From NCBI GenBank assembly GCA_003605175.1, contig QWDA01000005.1:275763-339762 (forward strand): 64,000 bases of DNA. Direction: 5' to 3'. Position 1 is the first letter of the stretch. Each line of letters opens with the position of its first letter. The stretch is from Paracoccaceae bacterium (GTDB lineage: Bacteria > Pseudomonadota > Alphaproteobacteria > Rhodobacterales > Rhodobacteraceae). Positions 1 to 8,634 of the stretch are shown in pieces. Below the pieces are notes generated by a model. That model had not been told where the DNA came from and made no database searches. It worked only from the letters and a program-made list of their open reading frames with translations. Made by a program: the position numbers and the translations under genes.

Positions 1-483
1 GTGATCTTCCACGCCCTGCCGATGGCGCGCTTCATCATGAAGAAGATCCTGCTCTATACCCCGATCTTCGGGCAATATGCCTGGCGGATCGGCTGCGTGC
101 CGGTCGATCGCGGCAAGCGCGGCGCCGCCATCGCCGGCATGGTGCAGGAGGCGACCCGCGGCATGCGCCGGCCGGGCCAGCTCACGATCTATCCGCAGGG
201 CACCCGCGTCGCGCCCGGCGCCAGCCGGCCCTACAAGGTGGGCACCGCCATTCTCTACGAGGCGATGAACCTGCCCTGCGTGCCGGTCGCCACCAATATC
301 GGTCTGTTCTGGCCCCGTCGCGGCTTCTTTCGCAAGCAAGGCACCGCCATCGTGGAATTTCTCGACCCGATCCAGCCGGGGCTCGCGCGCGATGCCTTTC
401 TCGCGCGGATCGAGGGGGAGATCGAGGCGGCCTCGAACCGGCTGATGGCGGAGGCGGGGTTCAGGGTAGAGGACGAGACATGA
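1..483 (+). CDS. 1-acyl-sn-glycerol-3-phosphate acyltransferase family protein, 5'-truncated by window edge
   Basis: C-terminal ~160 residues of a PlsC-type lysophospholipid acyltransferase, a membrane enzyme that adds the second acyl chain in phospholipid synthesis. Visible family blocks are VPVDRGKRG (motif II region), IYPQGTR (motif III) and PCVPVATNIG (motif IV). The N-terminal membrane segment and the catalytic HxxxxD motif lie upstream of the window, so the GTG at position 1 is probably internal. Motif III usually reads EGTR; here it is QGTR, which may be a subfamily variant. The stop overlaps the next start by 4 bp (ATGA), implying coupled translation with the following FMN-binding protein. 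Confidence 0.88.
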   Translation: MIFHALPMARFIMKKILLYTPIFGQYAWRIGCVPVDRGKRGAAIAGMVQEATRGMRRPGQLTIYPQGTRVAPGASRPYKVGTAILYEAMNLPCVPVATNIGLFWPRRGFFRKQGTAIVEFLDPIQPGLARDAFLARIEGEIEAASNRLMAEAGFRVEDET

Positions 484-1082
484 CCATCGACACGCTGGAG
501 AAGCTCGAGGCGCTCTACGGCACGCCGGGCGCGCCCACGCTGCGCAAGGTCGCGCGCCGGATGACGCCGGCCTATCGCGCCTGGATCGCCCGGTCGCGGT
601 TCTGTGTCCTCACCACGGTCGGGCCGGAAGGCACCGATGGGAGTCCGCGTGGCGATGACGGCCCCGTGGTGCTGGAGCTGGACCCGGGTCGGCTGGCGCT
701 TCCCGACTGGCGCGGCAACGACCGGATCGACAGCCTCAGGAACGTTGTCCGCGACGGAAGGGTCTCGCTGATGTTCCTGGTGCGCGGCTCGACAAACGCG
801 GTGCGGGTGAACGGGCAGGCCACGCTGAGCGCCGATCCGGAGCTGCTGGCGCGCTTCGAGCGGGGCGGCAAGCTGCCGCGGTCGGTGATCCTCGTGGAGA
901 TCGGGGAGATCTACTTCCAATGCGCCCGGGCGGTGATGCGCGCGGGCCTGTGGTCGGGCGCGGATGACAGTGCCGGACTGCCCACGGCGGGCGACATCCT
1001 CGCCGAGATGACCGAAGGGGCGGTCGGCGGGGCGGCGTATGATGCCGCCTGGCCCGGGCGGGCCGCCGCAAGCCTCTGGTAG
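480..1082 (+). CDS. pyridoxamine 5'-phosphate oxidase family (FMN split-barrel) protein
   Basis: 200-aa protein with the pattern of the PPOX-like flavin split-barrel family (MSMEG_1061-like subgroup). Residues ~35-140 hold the barrel: a strand reading CVLTTVGPEGTDGSPRGD, then LALPDWRGNDRIDSLRN and SLMFLVRGSTNAVRVNGQA, which resemble the FMN-phosphate and ring-contact segments. Such proteins bind FMN or F420 and reduce or bind small substrates; the substrate cannot be deduced. The ATG overlaps the acyltransferase stop by 4 bp. It converges with the allE-like gene with only 13 bp between the stops. Confidence 0.85.
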   Translation: MTIDTLEKLEALYGTPGAPTLRKVARRMTPAYRAWIARSRFCVLTTVGPEGTDGSPRGDDGPVVLELDPGRLALPDWRGNDRIDSLRNVVRDGRVSLMFLVRGSTNAVRVNGQATLSADPELLARFERGGKLPRSVILVEIGEIYFQCARAVMRAGLWSGADDSAGLPTAGDILAEMTEGAVGGAAYDAAWPGRAAASLW

Positions 1083-1095
1083 CGCGCCCGGGCGC

Positions 1096-1920
1096 CTAGC
1101 GCAGCCGCAGCGGCATCTGCCGGTTCACGTCCTTGTAGAGCAGGTAGCGGAACGGGCCCGGCCCGCCGGCATAGCAGGCCTGCGGGCAGAACGCGCGGAG
1201 CCACATGAAATCGCCCGCCTCGACCTCGACCCAGTCGCGGTTCAGCCGGTACACCCCCTTGCCCTCGAGCACGTAGAGCCCGTGCTCCATCACATGGGTT
1301 TCCATGAACGGGATCGCCGCGCCGGGGCGGATCGTCACGATGGTGACATGCATGTCGAAAGCCATGTCGGCGGGGTCCATGAACCGGGTCGTGGCCCACA
1401 TCCCCTCGGAATCCGGCATCGGCTCGGGTGCGATCCCGGCCTCGTCGGCGACGAAGAACGGCGCGGGCGGCGCCAGCCCCTCGACCTTCTGGTAGAGCTT
1501 GCGGATCCAGTGGAACTTCGCCAGGGTGCCGCCCCGGTTCCGGAGCTGCCAGCCGCAGCCCGGCGGCAGGTAGGCGAAGCCGCCCGGCGCGAGCACGTGA
1601 TCGGCGGATCCGAGCGAGACGGTGATCTCGCCCTCCATCACGAAGAGCGCGCCCTGCGCCTCGGGGTCGTCCTCGGGCCGGTCCGATCCGCCGCCCGGCT
1701 CGACTTCCATCACCGCCTGCGAGAAGGTCTCGGCGAAGCCTGTCATGGGCCGGGCCAGCACCCAGGCACGGGTCGCGTCCCAGAAGGGCAGGTAGCTCGT
1801 GACGATATCGCGCATCACCCCGTGCGGGATCACCGCATAGGCCTCGGTGAAGACGGCGCGGTCGGTGAGGAGCGCCGATTGCGGCGGCAGGCCCCCGGCG
1901 GGGGCGCGGTATCGGGACAT
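1096..1920 (-). CDS. allE: (S)-ureidoglycine aminohydrolase, bicupin
   Basis: 274-aa bicupin matching AllE, the Mn-dependent enzyme that converts (S)-ureidoglycine to (S)-ureidoglycolate plus ammonia in allantoin breakdown. The first cupin holds GALFVMEGEITVSLG and FAYLPPGCGWQL. The second holds ETHVMEHGLYVLEGKG, which carries the likely metal ligands, and VEAGDFMWLRAFCPQACY near the C-terminus. An in-frame TTG lies at 1926, but the ATG at 1920 has an AAGG seven bases upstream and is preferred. No other ureide-pathway gene is visible beside it, so the pathway partners must lie elsewhere. Confidence 0.9.
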   Translation of the reverse strand: MSRYRAPAGGLPPQSALLTDRAVFTEAYAVIPHGVMRDIVTSYLPFWDATRAWVLARPMTGFAETFSQAVMEVEPGGGSDRPEDDPEAQGALFVMEGEITVSLGSADHVLAPGGFAYLPPGCGWQLRNRGGTLAKFHWIRKLYQKVEGLAPPAPFFVADEAGIAPEPMPDSEGMWATTRFMDPADMAFDMHVTIVTIRPGAAIPFMETHVMEHGLYVLEGKGVYRLNRDWVEVEAGDFMWLRAFCPQACYAGGPGPFRYLLYKDVNRQMPLRLR

Positions 1921-2110
1921 CGGCAACCTTGCGTGACTGTTCTGGAACTCCCTTAGCTCTCCGGCGCCGCGAAGCCTAGGCCCGGCTTTCGGGGAGCTCC
2001 GTTTGGTCTTTTTTGAGAATCCGCGTGCGGCACGGCGCCCGGGGCGCCCGTTGACGCTCTGCGGTCCGGCGCATAGCGTCCGCCCGGTTCAGCGAAGTGA
2101 TGAGCCGTCG

Positions 2111-2725
2111 ATGCATCCGAACCCTGCTTTCCGGCACGAGACCCGTGCGCGGCATCTCGCCTTCGCGCGGGGTCGCGCTTTCGGGGCGCTCGCGGTCAAT
2201 GCCGAGGCGGGTCCGCTCCTGTCGCATGTGCCGTTCCTGCTCGACGAGGCGGGTAAGACCGCCGATCTCCACCTGGTCCGGTCGAACCCGATCGCGCGGT
2301 TGCCTGACGGCCCGGCCGTCATCGCGGTGGCTGGGCCAGACGGTTATGTGTCGCCAGACTGGTACGGGATGCCGGATCAGGTGCCGACCTGGAACTATGT
2401 CGCGGTGCATCTGAGGGGCCGGCTCGAGCGGCTGCCAGAGGATGCGCTGACCGGCCTTCTGGCGCGGCAGTCTGCGGCTTACGAGGCGCGGCTCGCGCCG
2501 AAGCCGGCCTGGACGCTCGACAAGATGAGCTCGGACGCGCTGGCGCGGCTTCTCAGGGCGATCCTGCCGTTCCGGCTCCGGATCGAGAGCGTCGACGGCA
2601 CCTGGAAGCTCGGCCAGAACAAGGCTGATGCGGCGCGGCTCGGGGCGGCGGATCGGATCGCCGGGGGCGGGCTCGGGCAGGAGCTCGCCGCGCTCGCGGG
2701 GCTGATGGCGCGTCCGGAGGGCTGA
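2111..2725 (+). CDS. FMN-binding PaiB-type protein (negative transcriptional regulator family)
   Basis: 204-aa protein of the FMN-binding/PaiB family (PF04299), a split-barrel flavin fold. Characteristic segments are an N-terminal HPNPAFRHETRARHLAFA, the central SHVPFLLDEAGKTADLHLVRSNP, then YVSPDWYGMPDQVPTWNY and a C-terminal KLGQNK. The latter two are the hallmarks of the family. In Bacillus PaiB is linked to repression of sporulation and protease genes; in Proteobacteria the role is unclear. The in-frame start at 2003 would add 36 low-complexity residues, so the ATG at 2111 that begins the conserved sequence is chosen. Confidence 0.85.
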   Translation: MHPNPAFRHETRARHLAFARGRAFGALAVNAEAGPLLSHVPFLLDEAGKTADLHLVRSNPIARLPDGPAVIAVAGPDGYVSPDWYGMPDQVPTWNYVAVHLRGRLERLPEDALTGLLARQSAAYEARLAPKPAWTLDKMSSDALARLLRAILPFRLRIESVDGTWKLGQNKADAARLGAADRIAGGGLGQELAALAGLMARPEG

Positions 2726-2788
2726 GCCGGGTGGACAGCCCCGGCCCGGCGTCCTACGGCTTGGGCAAGCCCGTCCAGGAGGACTGAC

Positions 2789-3400
2789 ATGCGTCTTTTT
2801 CACTCCCCGACCTCGCCCTATGTCCGCAAGATCATGGTGCTGCTCCACGAGACCGGCCGCACCGGCGAGGTCGAGATCGTCCCGGCCCATGGCACGCCCA
2901 TCGATTCGAGCAACGCGCCGGTGGCGCAGAACCCGCTCGGCAAGGTGCCGGCGCTGGAACTCGAGGACGGGCCGGCGCTCTACGACAGCCGGGTGATCAC
3001 CCGCTATCTCGACGCGCGGTTCGGGGCCGGGCTCTATCCCGAGCCGCCGCGGCTCTGGGAGATGCTCACACTCGAGGCGACGGGCGAGGGGATTCTGGAT
3101 GCGGCGCTGCTCCTGACCTACGAATCGCGACTCCGCCCCGAGGGCCAGCGCTGGGACGCCTGGGCCGATGGCCAGTGGGAAAAGATCGCTCGTGCCTGCA
3201 CCGCGCTGGAAGCGCGCTGGATGAGCCATCTCGGCGGAAAGCTCGACATGGGCCAGGTCGCCGTCGGTTGCGCGCTGGGCTATCTCGACCTGCGTCACGA
3301 CGCGCGCGGCTGGCGGACCGGGCATCCGGGCCTCGCCGACTGGTATGTGGAGTTTTCGCAACGCCCCTCGATGCTGGCCACCCAGCCGCCGGAAACTTGA
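2789..3400 (+). CDS. glutathione S-transferase family protein
   Basis: 203-aa cytosolic GST. The thioredoxin-like N-domain (residues 1-80) starts SPTSPYVRKIMVLLHETG and carries NPLGKVPALELEDG with the cis-proline, then DSRVITRYLDA, the glutathione-carboxylate site. Residues ~90-200 form the all-helical C-domain. GSTs conjugate or reduce substrates with glutathione; the substrate is unknown. A strong AGGAGG precedes the ATG by six bases. It lies between the PaiB-type gene and petA, with no sign of a shared operon. Confidence 0.9.
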   Translation: MRLFHSPTSPYVRKIMVLLHETGRTGEVEIVPAHGTPIDSSNAPVAQNPLGKVPALELEDGPALYDSRVITRYLDARFGAGLYPEPPRLWEMLTLEATGEGILDAALLLTYESRLRPEGQRWDAWADGQWEKIARACTALEARWMSHLGGKLDMGQVAVGCALGYLDLRHDARGWRTGHPGLADWYVEFSQRPSMLATQPPET

Positions 3401-3539
3401 GCCAGCGCGTCAATTTGCGCGCCCGTCCCGGCTGGACCTCTCCGACGGGCCAAGCTAAGCATCGGCACGATCGGTTCGCGCCCGCGGCGCGTCCGCCCCT
3501 ACCTATGGCCAAGACCGGCCGCGGCAAATGGAGTTGAAC

Positions 3540-4103
3540 GTGTCCCAGGCTGAAGACCACGAGAGCACCCGCCGTGACTTCCTCTACTATGCGGCGGGCG
3601 GCGCCGGGGCCGTCCTGACCGGAGCGGCCGTCTGGCCCCTGGTCAACCAGATGAACCCCTCGGCCGACGTCCAGGCCGCGTCGACGCTCCGGGTCGATGT
3701 CTCGGGCGTCGAGACCGGCACCCAGCTTACCATCCTGTTCCTCGGCAAACCGGTCTTCATCCGCCGCCGGACCCAGGAAGAGATCGACGCCGGCAAGGCG
3801 GTGCCGCTCTCCGACCTGATCGACCCGACCGCGGAAAACGCCAACCTCGCCCCCGACGCGCCCGCCACCGACGAGAACCGCGCGGTGCCGGGCCAAGAGG
3901 AATGGCTGGTGATGACCGGGGTGTGCACCCATCTGGGCTGCGTGCCGCTTGGCGATGGCGCCGGCGAATTCGGCGGCTGGTTCTGCCCCTGCCACGGCTC
4001 GCATTACGACACCGCCGGCCGCATCCGCAAAGGCCCGGCCCCGCAGAACATGCATATTCCGGTCAACAAGTTCGTCGACGAAACGACGATCCTTCTGGGC
4101 TAA
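3540..4103 (+). CDS. petA: ubiquinol-cytochrome c reductase iron-sulfur (Rieske) subunit
   Basis: 187-aa Rieske subunit of the cytochrome bc1 complex. It carries electrons from ubiquinol at the Qo site to cytochrome c1 on the periplasmic side. The N-terminus has a twin-arginine motif (TRRDFLYY) followed by the membrane anchor at ~19-37. The 2Fe-2S ligands are in CTHLGC (C129, H131, C134) and CPCHGSHYD (C149, C151, H152). I use the GTG at 3540, which has GGAG six bases upstream and yields the usual MSQAEDH start. The ATG at 3528 would add four residues and lacks such a site. First gene of petABC. Confidence 0.96.
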   Translation: MSQAEDHESTRRDFLYYAAGGAGAVLTGAAVWPLVNQMNPSADVQAASTLRVDVSGVETGTQLTILFLGKPVFIRRRTQEEIDAGKAVPLSDLIDPTAENANLAPDAPATDENRAVPGQEEWLVMTGVCTHLGCVPLGDGAGEFGGWFCPCHGSHYDTAGRIRKGPAPQNMHIPVNKFVDETTILLG

Positions 4104-4118
4104 GGGAGGCCGAACGAG

Positions 4119-5459
4119 ATGGCGGGTATTCCCCACGACCATTACGAACCGAAGACCGGCATCGAGCGGTGGGTGCACGAGCGCCTGCCGATCCTGTCGC
4201 TCGTCTATGACACGATCATGATCCCCACGCCCAAGAACCTGAACTGGATGTGGATCTGGGGGATCGTGCTGGCCTTCTGCCTGGTGTTGCAGATCGCCAC
4301 CGGCGTGGTCCTGGTGATGCACTACACCCCGCATGTGGATCTGGCCTTCGCCTCGGTCGAGCACATCATGCGCGACGTGCGCGGCGGCCATTTCCTGCGC
4401 TACCTGCACATGAACGGCGCCTCGCTGTTCTTCTTCGCGGTCTATCTGCACATCTTCCGGGGGCTCTACTATGGCTCCTACAAGGCGCCGCGCGAGATCA
4501 CCTGGATCATCGGCATGCTGATCTATCTCCTGATGATGGGCACCGCCTTCATGGGCTACGTGCTGCCCTGGGGGCAGATGTCGTTCTGGGGCGCCACGGT
4601 GATCACCGGCCTGTTCGGGGCGATCCCGCTGATCGGCGAGCCGATCCAGACCTGGCTCCTCGGCGGGCCGGCGGTGGGCAACGCCACGCTGAACCGCTTC
4701 TTCTCGCTGCACTATCTCCTGCCCTTCGTGATCGCGGCCTTGGTCGCCGTTCACATCTGGGCGTTCCACACGACCGGGAACAACAACCCGACCGGCGTGG
4801 AAGTGCGGCGCGCGTCGAAGGCCGAGGCCGAGAAGGATACCTTGCCGTTCTGGCCCTATTTCGTGATCAAGGACTTCTTCGCGCTGGCGCTCGTGCTCGC
4901 GGTTTTCTTCGCGGTGGTGGGCTTCATGCCGAACTATCTCGGCCACCCGGACAACTATATCGAGGCGAACTCGCTGGCGACGCCGGCGCATATCGTGCCC
5001 GAATGGTACTTCCTGCCGTTCTACGCGATCCTGCGCGCCTTCACCGCCGATGTCTGGATCGTGCAGCTGGCGAGCTTCCTGACCGGCGGCATCGTCGACG
5101 CGAAGTTCTTCGGCGTGATCGCCATGTTCGGCGCGATCATCGCGCTGGCGCTGGTGCCCTGGCTCGACACATCCTCGGTGCGCTCGGGCCGCTACCGGCC
5201 GATGTTCAAGTGGTGGTTCTGGCTGCTCGCGGTCGATTTCGTCGTACTGATGTGGTGCGGTGCGATGCCGGCGGAACCGCCCTATTCGATCATCTCGCTG
5301 ATCGCCGCGGCCTACTGGTTCGTCTACTTCCTGATCATCCTGCCGCTGCTCGGCGTGATCGAGAAGCCGCTGGCCCAGCCGGCGACCATCGAGGACGACT
5401 TCAACGCCCATTACGGCGGCGAGGCCCATGGCGCGGCTTCGGCCACGCCGGCCGAATAA
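4119..5459 (+). CDS. petB: cytochrome b subunit of the bc1 complex
   Basis: 446-aa membrane subunit that binds hemes bL and bH and forms the Qo and Qi quinone sites. Eight membrane helices are apparent. Heme-ligand histidines lie in the helix containing [18 protein letters not shown] and in the helix [16 protein letters not shown]. The Qo-site motif [15 protein letters not shown] is intact. The protein is longer at the C-terminus than mitochondrial cytochrome b, as in Rhodobacter. AAGGGAGG precedes the ATG and the gap to petA is 15 bp, so it is co-transcribed with petA and petC. Confidence 0.97.
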   Translation: MAGIPHDHYEPKTGIERWVHERLPILSLVYDTIMIPTPKNLNWMWIWGIVLAFCLVLQIATGVVLVMHYTPHVDLAFASVEHIMRDVRGGHFLRYLHMNGASLFFFAVYLHIFRGLYYGSYKAPREITWIIGMLIYLLMMGTAFMGYVLPWGQMSFWGATVITGLFGAIPLIGEPIQTWLLGGPAVGNATLNRFFSLHYLLPFVIAALVAVHIWAFHTTGNNNPTGVEVRRASKAEAEKDTLPFWPYFVIKDFFALALVLAVFFAVVGFMPNYLGHPDNYIEANSLATPAHIVPEWYFLPFYAILRAFTADVWIVQLASFLTGGIVDAKFFGVIAMFGAIIALALVPWLDTSSVRSGRYRPMFKWWFWLLAVDFVVLMWCGAMPAEPPYSIISLIAAAYWFVYFLIILPLLGVIEKPLAQPATIEDDFNAHYGGEAHGAASATPAE

Positions 5460-5478
5460 CGAGAGGATCGAGGGACCC

Positions 5479-6342
5479 ATGATGAGACAGATCACGTTCG
5501 CTGCCTCGCTCGCGCTCGGCCTCGGCTCCGGGATGGCGCTGGCCGAAGGCGCCGCGCACATAGAAGATGTCGCCTTCTCCTTCGAGGGGCCGTTCGGCGC
5601 CTATGACCAGAACCAGCTCCAGCGGGGCCTGCAGATCTATACCGAGGTCTGCTCGGCCTGCCACGGGCTGCGCTACGTGCCGATCCGGACGCTCGAGGAC
5701 GAGGGCGGCCCGGGCCTGCCGGAAGACCAGGTGCGCGCCTACGCGGCGAATATCGAGGTGTTCGACCCGACGCTGAACGACGGGCAGGGCGATTTCCGCC
5801 CGGCGACGCCGAAGGACCATTTCCCGCACATCACCTCGGCCGGCGCGCCGGACCTTTCGCTGATGGCGAAGGCCCGCGCCGGGTTCCACGGGCCTGCGGG
5901 GCTGGGGATCAGCCAGCTCTTCAAGGGGATCGGCGGGCCGGAATACATCGTCTCGATCCTGACCGGCTACGAGGACGCGCCGGACTGCGCGCCGGGCGAC
6001 TTCCCGGGCAACTACAACAAGGCCTTCGCCCCGGGCGGCTATCCCGAGGAATGCAAGGACGAGCATGGCGAACACCTCTATCCGGGCAGCTGGATCTCGA
6101 TGGGGCAGCCGCTCTATGGCGAGGACGTGGAATACGCCGACGGCCATTCGAACGAGCTGCATCACGAGGCCGAGGACGTGGCCGCCTTCCTGATGTGGGC
6201 CGCCGAGCCGAAGATGATGGCGCGCAAGCAGGCCGGGTTCGTCGGCGTCCTGATGCTGACGATCATGACGGTGCTGCTCTACCTCACCAACAAGCGCCTC
6301 TGGGCGCCGGTGAAGAAGGCCGCGAAAAAATCGGACGACTGA
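5479..6342 (+). CDS. petC: cytochrome c1 subunit of the bc1 complex
   Basis: 287-aa periplasmic cytochrome c1 anchored at its C-terminus. Residues 1-22 form a signal peptide ending ALA. The single heme site is CSACH at residues 58-62. A C-terminal membrane helix ([17 protein letters not shown]) is followed by a basic tail. It accepts electrons from the Rieske protein and passes them to a soluble or membrane cytochrome c. The ATG at 5479 begins the signal peptide; an upstream in-frame start at 5428 overlaps petB and is not supported. Last gene of petABC, followed by a hairpin terminator. Confidence 0.96.
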   Translation: MMRQITFAASLALGLGSGMALAEGAAHIEDVAFSFEGPFGAYDQNQLQRGLQIYTEVCSACHGLRYVPIRTLEDEGGPGLPEDQVRAYAANIEVFDPTLNDGQGDFRPATPKDHFPHITSAGAPDLSLMAKARAGFHGPAGLGISQLFKGIGGPEYIVSILTGYEDAPDCAPGDFPGNYNKAFAPGGYPEECKDEHGEHLYPGSWISMGQPLYGEDVEYADGHSNELHHEAEDVAAFLMWAAEPKMMARKQAGFVGVLMLTIMTVLLYLTNKRLWAPVKKAAKKSDD

Positions 6343-6368
6343 TCCGACGCGCGCGACCTGACGCACAG

Positions 6369-6400
6369 CAAGGCGCGGCCTGTCCGGTCGCGCCTTTGCC
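6369..6400. terminator. bidirectional terminator between petC and thiQ
   Basis: An inverted repeat with arms AAGGCGCG and CGCGCCTT encloses an 11-base loop and is followed by TTTGCCGTTT on the plus strand. On the minus strand the stem is preceded by AAA and followed by TT. It sits between the convergent petABC and thiBPQ operons, so it probably terminates petABC and may also serve thiQ. Confidence 0.7.
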
Positions 6401-6403
6401 GTT

Positions 6404-7090
6404 TCAGCTGCCCAGATAGGCCCTGAGACCCGGCGGCGGGTCGGCCAGAAGCGCGCGCGTTTCCGCGGGCGGCGCCGCGCGTCCCTCCTCCAGCACGATG
6501 GCCTGCCCCGCGATCCGCGCCGCGTCCGCCGGGTCGTGGGTGACCATCAGCACCGTGCGCCCGCCGAGCGTCCGGGCCACGAGGTCGAGCATCTCCGCCC
6601 GGAGTGCCGGGCCGAGCGCCGCAAAGGGTTCGTCGAGCAGAACCACCGGCCGGTCGCGCACCAGCGCGCGGGCGAGCGCGACGCGGCTTTGCTGCCCGCC
6701 CGAGAGTTCGGCGGGCTTTCGGCCGCCCATCCCTTCGAGTCCGACCCGAGCGAGCACCGCCCGGATTCGCTCCAGATCTTTCGCTGTCAGCTTGAGGGAG
6801 GGCGACAGGCCGAGCCCGACGTTGCGGAACGCGTCGAGATGGGGGAACAGGTTCTGGTCCTGGAACAGGGTCGAGACCGGTCGCTTGCCGGGCGGCAGTT
6901 CGCCGATGTCCCGGCCATCCCATAGGATCCTGCCGGAGCGCGGCGCCACGAAGCCGCCGATCGCGGCAAGCAGCGTCGATTTCCCCGCGCCCGAGGGCCC
7001 GATGATCGCGGTGATCCCCGGCGCGACCGTCAGGTCGGCGGCCAGCCGGAACCCGCCCTGCGCGATCTCCAAGGCGTCAAGTTGCAGCAT
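6404..7090 (-). CDS. thiQ: thiamine ABC transporter ATP-binding protein
   Basis: 228-aa ABC ATPase that powers import of thiamine or thiamine pyrophosphate. Walker A is GPSGAGKST (residues 31-39), the signature is LSGGQQSRVALARAL, Walker B is VVLLDEPFAALG and the switch His lies in VTHDPADAARIA. Its start overlaps the end of thiP by 14 bp. The TPP riboswitch upstream of the operon supports the thiamine assignment over the related iron and spermidine transporters. Confidence 0.93.
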   Translation of the reverse strand: MLQLDALEIAQGGFRLAADLTVAPGITAIIGPSGAGKSTLLAAIGGFVAPRSGRILWDGRDIGELPPGKRPVSTLFQDQNLFPHLDAFRNVGLGLSPSLKLTAKDLERIRAVLARVGLEGMGGRKPAELSGGQQSRVALARALVRDRPVVLLDEPFAALGPALRAEMLDLVARTLGGRTVLMVTHDPADAARIAGQAIVLEEGRAAPPAETRALLADPPPGLRAYLGS

Positions 7091-8633
7091 CGGTACGTCC
7101 CCCGCGGTCGAAGGCCCAGAACAGCGCCAGGCTGAGAAGGAGAAGGAGCAGCGCCGCCGAGGCCGCCTCCGCCATACGGTAGCCGGCCATCAGCCGGTAG
7201 ACCTGCAGGGGCAGGGTGGCGGTGTCGCCGTCGGCGAAGAGCGCGATCACGCCCAGATCGCCCATCGACAGCGCCGCGGTCAGCCCCGCCGCGAAGCCCA
7301 GCGGGCGCCGGAGCCGCGGCAAGAGCAGCCAGCGCAGCCGCGCCCAGCCCGTCATGCCGAGCGCCGTGGCAAGCCGCCCATGCGCCGATTCGACGCCTGC
7401 CACCGCCGGCACCAGGACGCGGAGCGCGAAGGGCAGGCCCATCAGCGCGTTGACCAGCGCGGTGACGGGCATGGCGAGGCGCTGGGGATCGGCGACGGGG
7501 AAGACGAGGAGGAAGAGGCCGGTGCCGATCACCAGGGGCGAGGCGGCGATGCCGGCATGGCCGATCGCCTCCATCGCGCGGCCGGCCTTTCCGGGCCAGG
7601 TCTGAACCGCAAGCGCCAGCGGCAGGGCGAGCGCCACAACGAGCGCGACCGAGGCGAGGGCGAGAGAGAGCGACACCGCCGCTGCGCGGGCCACGCTAGC
7701 GCCGAGCGCCGTCATCCCGGCCAGCCCGCCGCCCGCGACCAGCGCGAGCGGCAGGAGCAGGAACAGCGCCGCCGCGCCGATCGACAGTGCGTCCGCGACC
7801 CGTGCCGCGCGCCCGCCCACGTCCCAGCGCTCGACCACCCGGTCGAGCCCGCCGCCGAAGCCCGGCATCCGCGCGACACCCAGCGCTGCGGCCGCTGCGA
7901 GCCCGGTGAGCGCCAGCTGCACGATGGCCAGCACCGCCGCCCGCCCGAGGTCGAAATCGAAGCGGAAGGCCTGGTAGATCGCCAGTTCCACGGTGGTCGC
8001 GCGCGGCCCGCCGCCCAGGGTCAGCGCCACCGCGAAGCTGGTGAGGCAAATGAGGAAGATCACCATCGCCGCGCCGGGCAGCACCTCGCGCAGCATCGGC
8101 CGCTCGAGCCAGCGCCCGATCTCGCGCGGGCCCATGCCGAGCGCGGCGGCGAGGCGGAACCGCTCGGCCGGGATCGCGAGCCAGCCCTGCAGGATCAGCC
8201 GGATCGCCAGCGGCATGTTGAAGAACACATGGGCCAGCACCACGCCGTGCAGCCCGTAGATGGTGAGCCCGGGCAGGCCGAGCGCCTCGAGCCCGCGATT
8301 GAGGAGGCCCGAGCGGCCGAACACCGCGAGGAGGCCGATGATCGCGACGATGGAGGGCAGGATGAACGGAGCGCCGAGAAGCGTAATGAGGAGCCCGCGG
8401 CCGAAGAAGCGCCGCCGCGCCAGCGCGCGGGCGACCGGGACGGCCAGCGCCACCGAGAGGGCGGCGGAGAGCCCGGCCTGAAGCACCGTGAACCGGATTG
8501 CCGCCCAGTCGGCGGGACCGAGCCCGGAGCCGCCGCCGGCCCGGACTAGGACGGCGCCGAGCGGCACGAGGATCTGGGCGGCGACCAGCGCCGCGATGCC
8601 GGCGCCCGCCCGGGCCATGCCGCCCCCCGCCAT
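7077..8633 (-). CDS. thiP: thiamine ABC transporter permease, fused two-domain
   Basis: 518-aa inner-membrane permease made of two fused permease halves, about 12 membrane helices in all, as is usual for ThiP. EAA-loop-like stretches follow 'AAALGMGPREIGRWLERPML' in the first half and 'ATALGMTGWARLRWLLLPRL' in the second. These contact ThiQ. It begins one base after thiB ends and overlaps thiQ by 14 bp, so the three genes are tightly coupled. An alternative start five residues downstream is possible. Confidence 0.92.
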   Translation of the reverse strand: MAGGGMARAGAGIAALVAAQILVPLGAVLVRAGGGSGLGPADWAAIRFTVLQAGLSAALSVALAVPVARALARRRFFGRGLLITLLGAPFILPSIVAIIGLLAVFGRSGLLNRGLEALGLPGLTIYGLHGVVLAHVFFNMPLAIRLILQGWLAIPAERFRLAAALGMGPREIGRWLERPMLREVLPGAAMVIFLICLTSFAVALTLGGGPRATTVELAIYQAFRFDFDLGRAAVLAIVQLALTGLAAAAALGVARMPGFGGGLDRVVERWDVGGRAARVADALSIGAAALFLLLPLALVAGGGLAGMTALGASVARAAAVSLSLALASVALVVALALPLALAVQTWPGKAGRAMEAIGHAGIAASPLVIGTGLFLLVFPVADPQRLAMPVTALVNALMGLPFALRVLVPAVAGVESAHGRLATALGMTGWARLRWLLLPRLRRPLGFAAGLTAALSMGDLGVIALFADGDTATLPLQVYRLMAGYRMAEAASAALLLLLLSLALFWAFDRGGRTDAAT

Positions 8634-8634
8634 G

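Noticed and set aside
3066..5561. 831-codon minus-strand frame opposite petA and petB
   Set aside because: Antisense to petAB, no family features; a codon-bias artefact.
6498..8549. 683-codon plus-strand frame opposite thiQ and thiP
   Set aside because: Antisense to the thiamine transporter genes; charged low-complexity product.
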